NCBI GenBank assembly: GCA_003663045.1
Contig: QMZG01000038.1
Location: 1-9,600 of the forward strand
From: Candidatus Altarchaeales archaeon
GTDB lineage: Archaea; Altiarchaeota; Altiarchaeia; IMC4; QMZM01
Direction: 5' to 3'
DNA length: 9,600 bases
Part shown: one piece after another, positions 7,082-9,600 of the stretch
Layout: each line of letters opens with the position of its first letter
Position numbering within the stretch: the first letter of the stretch is position 1
The notes under the pieces: model-generated
The model's input: the letters and a program-made list of their open reading frames with translations, nothing else
The model's database searches: none
What the model was told of the DNA's origin: nothing
Program-made: the position numbers and the translations under genes

Positions 7082-7166
7082 AGATTAGAGGGAATATCCA
7101 AACCGGTTCGTATATACCACCAAATTAGCGGGATATCCGAAGTGCTCTGGATATAAGGAGTTATCT
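7082..7166. repeat. Bipartite inverted repeat after argF
   Basis: AGAT (7082-7085) and ATATCC (7094-7099) pair with GGATAT (7149-7154) and ATCT (7163-7166). The unpaired stretches between the two boxes are 8 bases on each side. The element starts 5 bases after the argF stop. It may end the argF transcript, or it may be a degenerate relative of the structured elements at 8174 and 9431. The 150-base gap has no other feature except the promoter near 7192. Confidence 0.4.
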
Positions 7167-7191
7167 ACCATATTACTCGGCGATTTGTGGA

Positions 7192-7205
7192 GAAATTTAT
7201 TTAAA
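7192..7205 (+). promoter_or_regulatory. BRE/TATA promoter for the 7228 gene
   Basis: GAAATTTATTTAAA has a purine-rich BRE-like start followed by a TATA-like core (7196-7203) centred about 28 bases before the ATG at 7228. This is a good leaderless archaeal promoter. Confidence 0.6.
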
Positions 7206-7227
7206 GATATAATATAACTTAATTATC

Positions 7228-7605
7228 ATGGACAAAGAAACAATTAAAGAGTTTTTGAAACCTGATCGTGTAAAACTTGTGTTATTCTTAGCTTTACTTG
7301 TCTTACTTTTTTTCTTTGGCTTTTTCAGAACATCCAGTTGTTTTTTGGATGAGAATGGAATTAGAGTGTGCAGAAAGTGTGGTCTCGAAGGTATTTTTAA
7401 TCCTCTATTAAGACCTTTCTCTTTTATCTTTGCTAACCTAGTCCAGGGCCTGATCATTGAGGGCGATATTGCATTATGTGGTGCAGCTTTTGCATGGTTT
7501 TTATATCTTCCCTTAGATATCATTTATCTGTATTTTCTGTCTTGCCTGATAATTTTAGCCTTCAAGAAGAAAAGAGATACTGCGAGCGATAGATCTATGA
7601 ATTAG
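7228..7605 (+). CDS. Small Cys-containing membrane protein, unknown function
   Basis: 125 residues; I do not recognise a family with a known function. A short basic, cytoplasmic-type N-terminus (MDKETIKEFLKPDRVK) precedes a strong membrane helix at about 15-33. A loop with three cysteines follows (Cys38, then VCRKC with Cys48 and Cys51), and two more hydrophobic stretches lie at about 64-76 and 83-111 before a basic, polar tail (KKKRDTASDRSMN). The KEFLKPD opening followed at once by a helix is a pattern I associate with small archaeal membrane proteins, but this gives no function. The loop cysteines could form a disulfide outside the cell or bind metal. The gene has its own leaderless promoter and is followed after 22 bases by another membrane-anchored protein, so the two are probably transcribed together. 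Confidence 0.75.
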   Translation: MDKETIKEFLKPDRVKLVLFLALLVLLFFFGFFRTSSCFLDENGIRVCRKCGLEGIFNPLLRPFSFIFANLVQGLIIEGDIALCGAAFAWFLYLPLDIIYLYFLSCLIILAFKKKRDTASDRSMN

Positions 7606-7627
7606 AGCTTTGTAAAATAACTTATTG

Positions 7628-8104
7628 ATGAAAATTATGAACTTAAAAATTAAAATCTTGATTGGGGTTTTGGTTGTTGGAATTTTGTTAATTGGGGGAT
7701 GGTGGGTTTTAACTAACCAACAAACAAGCATATCTAAAATATCCTGTGAAAATATTATCGTGCCTAAAATAATTGATAGAAACAATAGCCGTATCACTGT
7801 GGAACAGATATATGATGGAGGAGCCCCACGTTTTTTTACGAAGCAGCCTTTTGATGAGAAAGAGAATAAAATAGAAATGCGTCTTGGGGATACAATTACA
7901 TATTACCATGGTGAAGAGTGGATAACATATTATAGATTAAAAGAGATAACTAAGAATTATATTATGTTTGAATACGAGGATGTTTGTGTACCTCCAGCCT
8001 GTGACTTTGAGGGAACCACATGTAACTTAAGGATTTATACAGACAACACTTGTGAAATGTATCATTGTTTTGATAGTAGCGATAAATTAAAATCACAATA
8101 TTAG
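7628..8104 (+). CDS. Membrane-anchored exported protein with six cysteines, unknown function
   Basis: 158 residues from ATG 7628. A TTG three bases upstream and an ATG at 7637 are alternative starts. A basic N-terminus and one strong membrane helix (about 8-28, LIGVLVVGILLIGGWWVL) give a signal anchor, followed by an external domain rich in beta-type sequence and aromatic residues. Cysteines at 40, 120, 125, 132, 142 and 147 are the only six and all lie outside the membrane, so up to three disulfides are possible; five cluster in the last 40 residues. I do not recognise the domain. No lipobox is visible, and an archaeal class III pilin signal is not evident. There is no ribosome site and no TATA box at leaderless distance, so it is likely expressed with the preceding gene. 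Element A follows at about 8174. Confidence 0.75.
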   Translation: MKIMNLKIKILIGVLVVGILLIGGWWVLTNQQTSISKISCENIIVPKIIDRNNSRITVEQIYDGGAPRFFTKQPFDEKENKIEMRLGDTITYYHGEEWITYYRLKEITKNYIMFEYEDVCVPPACDFEGTTCNLRIYTDNTCEMYHCFDSSDKLKSQY

Positions 8105-8173
8105 AATTCACAATCAAATGAATTATGACGGCTCGCTCGCACTCAAAATCCTCTGGATTTTGCCCTTCGGGTC

Positions 8174-8263
8174 GTCTAACAAGGGCTATACGGCTACGGC
8201 TTTCAGCCTTCGCCCAAATTTTGCTATCGCAAAACTTCACATATCCCCAATCCGTTATCGGAA
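8174..8263 (+). repeat. Structured attC-like element, copy A
   Basis: The core runs from TCTAACAAGG to CAATCCGTTATCGG, with AAC (8178-8180) and GTT (8254-8256) 79 bases apart end to end. TAAC pairs with GTTA, and GGGCTAT (8183-8189) nearly pairs with ATATCCC. Inside is a perfect 6-base hairpin, TTTTGC/GCAAAA (8219-8234). Just upstream are AAAATCC/GGATTTT (8145-8161) and CCC/GGG (8163-8171). Bases 8161-8220 are 33/60 G+C, against 12/60 to 17/60 in sampled lines of the next gene. Conserved blocks are shared in order with copy B. It lies in a 204-base gene-free gap. An integron attC site is the best match I see; a REP- or MITE-like repeat is the alternative. Confidence 0.5.
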
Positions 8264-8295
8264 ATTGCGGGGCGTATATTAAAATGTTCCGATAA
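8255..8295 (+). promoter_or_regulatory. Promoter of the 8309 gene inside a 9-base inverted repeat
   Basis: TTATCGGAA (8255-8263) and TTCCGATAA (8287-8295) are perfect reverse complements separated by 23 bases. Between them is TATATTAAAA (8275-8284), a TATA-like box about 30 bases before the ATG at 8309. The repeat could be an operator or a by-product of the repeated element's end. Confidence 0.5.
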
Positions 8296-8308
8296 ATAAT
8301 TTATTAAA

Positions 8309-9322
8309 ATGTTTTTTAATTGGAAGATTATCGCGGTTTTTCTTGTAATTATCGTTTTTGTGAATTTTCTGATAGTTACAGGAGATGGTGTGGAGGTCTT
8401 TTGGGGGAGATATAATAAGATAGTTTATGATGAGGGTAATCAAGTATTTAATCAAGAAAATATCCAGAAGGTGACTATATATCATCATGTGAAGAAGCGT
8501 AATCAGGCATTTTCTGAGGAAGTAATTCATATTAAATTGAATCAAAGTTTATTCCCGAAGATAATAATAGATGAAATTATTTTAAGAGATAATTATACAA
8601 AGAAGTATTGTGATATTAAGACAAACTATTCGAGGTCGAGGATATATATACGCTCAAAAGAGTGTATCACAGAAAATCCGATAAGCTTTATCACAGAGCC
8701 GTTATACTATATGCTTGAAATAACAGTTAGATACCATGAAGAGGGGATGCAGAGTAAAAAAACCGAAAAGATCCAGTTAACTGGTTTACGGGCTGAGTTG
8801 TACAAACCCAAAGTAATGGCATACCTTACAAGTTATATGCTGTTAGTTTTAATACCTCTGTTATTCTTTGAAAGGGTAAACAGAGTAAACCAAAACAGGG
8901 CAAGGACAATATTATTAATCTTATTGACTATGCTTGCTGCAGTATTATTTTTTTCACTTCCTTGTAGTCCACTACACGTTGTAGGTGGTACACTCTTCAT
9001 GTTCTCTATATTTATACTATATACTTCATTGCTTGTCAAAGACGAAATAGTGAAGGGATATTCGATAATCTTGATAAGCTTCTTATTAGTACTCCCTTAT
9101 TATAAAGTTAAGAGAATGATAATTGCAGATATACTCCAAGAAGTGCCATTAACCCAAGAGGCACTATCACTGACATATATTTACATAGGGACAGTCACTG
9201 TACTTGCTATAGCAATATACAATATCCAACAAAAAAATATGAAAAAAAAGAAGTTTATCGTGGGACTTCTGCTTGGACTAATCACATTGCCCCTGATATT
9301 TGGAGCCAGCATGGCACTTTAG
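8309..9322 (+). CDS. Polytopic membrane protein with N-terminal external domain, unknown function
   Basis: 337 residues, about seven membrane helices. One N-terminal helix (about 6-24) is followed by an external domain of about 145 residues (25-169) with many short beta-type strands and two cysteines (101 and 119) that could pair. Then come six helices at about 170-188, 199-219, 223-244, 250-265, 284-304 and 315-334, joined by short basic loops (RVNRVNQNRAR, KVKRMI, NMKKKK) that suggest the cytoplasmic side. I do not recognise a family. An external sensory or binding domain on a multi-helix membrane part is the architecture seen, but no enzymatic motif is evident. The gene is much more A+T-rich than the ATPase gene: lines 8521-8580 and 8581-8640 hold 12 and 17 G+C of 60, against 29 of 60 at 2161-2220 and 2581-2640. 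It sits alone between two related structured elements in the same direction, which suggests it moved in as a unit. Confidence 0.75.
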   Translation: MFFNWKIIAVFLVIIVFVNFLIVTGDGVEVFWGRYNKIVYDEGNQVFNQENIQKVTIYHHVKKRNQAFSEEVIHIKLNQSLFPKIIIDEIILRDNYTKKYCDIKTNYSRSRIYIRSKECITENPISFITEPLYYMLEITVRYHEEGMQSKKTEKIQLTGLRAELYKPKVMAYLTSYMLLVLIPLLFFERVNRVNQNRARTILLILLTMLAAVLFFSLPCSPLHVVGGTLFMFSIFILYTSLLVKDEIVKGYSIILISFLLVLPYYKVKRMIIADILQEVPLTQEALSLTYIYIGTVTVLAIAIYNIQQKNMKKKKFIVGLLLGLITLPLIFGASMAL

Positions 9323-9430
9323 TAAGAAAAGATGTAAAAATTTACAAATTTACTATCCTAGCTAATAGAAAAATGAAAAAACAAAAGCCCCGCAACTCTC
9401 ACTCCCTACGGTCGTTCGGTGCTATTGCAC

Positions 9431-9524
9431 TCCGATAACAAGGATTATGACTCTGCTCCTTTCAGTCGCTCCGCCCTTCGGGGAAATTGCTGTCGCAACT
9501 TCTTTTATTCGCAATACGTTAAGC
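9431..9524 (+). repeat. Structured attC-like element, copy B
   Basis: The core runs from CCGATAACAAGG to CAATACGTTAAGC, with AAC (9437-9439) and GTT (9518-9520) 84 bases apart end to end. GTTAAGC fits the integron R' form GTTRRRY. Blocks shared with copy A in order are AACAAGG, TAT, CTTTCAG, CGCCC, AAATT, TTGCTxTCGCAA, ACTTC and CAATxCGTTA. Hairpins inside or beside it are GTGC/GCAC (9419-9430), CCC/GGG (9474-9482), TTGC/GCAA (9487-9498) and AGCGA/TCGCT (9522-9533). Bases 9421-9480 are 31/60 G+C. It lies in the 253-base gap between 9322 and 9576, where I see no gene. Pairing of the inner arms is weaker than in copy A. Confidence 0.5.
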
Positions 9525-9546
9525 GAAATCGCTCAAAGACGATAAC

Positions 9547-9557
9547 TTAATATATTT
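9547..9557 (+). promoter_or_regulatory. TATA box for the gene starting at 9576
   Basis: TTAATATATTT is centred about 24 bases before the ATG at 9576, good spacing for a leaderless archaeal start. It lies just after structured element B. Confidence 0.5.
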
Positions 9558-9575
9558 CTAATTTAAGATAATACT

Positions 9576-9600
9576 ATGGCACATATTGGAACTATTATCA
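9576..9600 (+). CDS. Start of a further gene, cut by the right window edge
   Basis: ATG at 9576 opens a frame reading MAHIGTII to the edge. Only eight residues are seen, so no function can be given. Support comes from the well-placed TATA box at 9547-9557 and from the start lying 57 bases after the candidate crossover in element B, almost the same distance as the 8309 gene from element A (54 bases). Confidence 0.45.

Noticed and set aside
7078..7227. A tRNA or other RNA gene in the gap after argF
   Set aside because: No cloverleaf, no GGTTCGA-type T-loop followed by matching acceptor arms; only the inverted repeat and promoter could be supported.
8118..8282. A 54-codon open frame (MNYDGSLALK...) running through element A
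   Set aside because: It coincides almost exactly with the hairpin-rich element, has no TATA box or ribosome site of its own, and the same frame is broken by stops in copy B. The lack of stops probably reflects the high G+C of the element.
9373..9438. A short frame starting ATG 9373 at the left of element B
   Set aside because: Only 21 codons, ending inside the repeat, with no start signals; no reason to call a gene.

Overview
The window reads as archaeal chromosome, moderately A+T-rich. Arginine is written mostly as AGA/AGG. Most starts lack a Shine-Dalgarno sequence, and several have a TATA-like box about 24-30 bases upstream of the ATG, as expected for leaderless archaeal transcripts. The gene content agrees: an archaeal-type secretion/pilus ATPase with two TadC-like membrane proteins, a ribose-1,5-bisphosphate isomerase of the archaeal AMP/RubisCO pathway, and an ornithine carbamoyltransferase. 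I cannot name the lineage from this sequence; a euryarchaeal or related group is plausible.

Bases 1-5202, all on the + strand, hold a probable type IV filament or Tad-like secretion cluster. It begins with a coiled-coil protein cut by the left edge, which carries tandem in-frame repeats. Next come a protein that looks like a DUF2226 domain joined to a winged helix, then the secretion ATPase with all four expected nucleotide motifs, and two different TadC/GspF-type membrane platform proteins. No pilin, prepilin peptidase or secretin is visible, so the secreted substrate or filament subunit is encoded elsewhere.

Bases 5211-7077 are metabolic. The ribose-1,5-bisphosphate isomerase gene (- strand) converges on the second TadC gene across an 8-base gap that carries a 12-base tandem duplication. 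It diverges from argF across only 28 bases. In that gap two leaderless promoters appear to be packed mirror-symmetrically, each TATA box touching the other gene's start codon.

Bases 7078-9600 look like an accessory region. They hold three unfamiliar membrane or exported proteins and the start of a fourth gene, all on the + strand. The two genes compared by hand count differ clearly: about 20-28% G+C in sampled lines of the 8309-9322 gene against about 48% in the ATPase. Two related, G+C-richer, hairpin-filled intergenic elements (near 8174-8263 and 9431-9524) flank the 8309-9322 gene in direct orientation. Their ends (TAACAAGG ... CAATNCGTTA), their 79-84 base span and their position after each gene resemble integron attC sites. 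The next gene starts 54-57 bases after each candidate crossover point, behind its own TATA box. My main hypothesis is that this is part of an archaeal gene-cassette array. No integrase lies in the window, and a dispersed structured repeat of another kind remains a real alternative.
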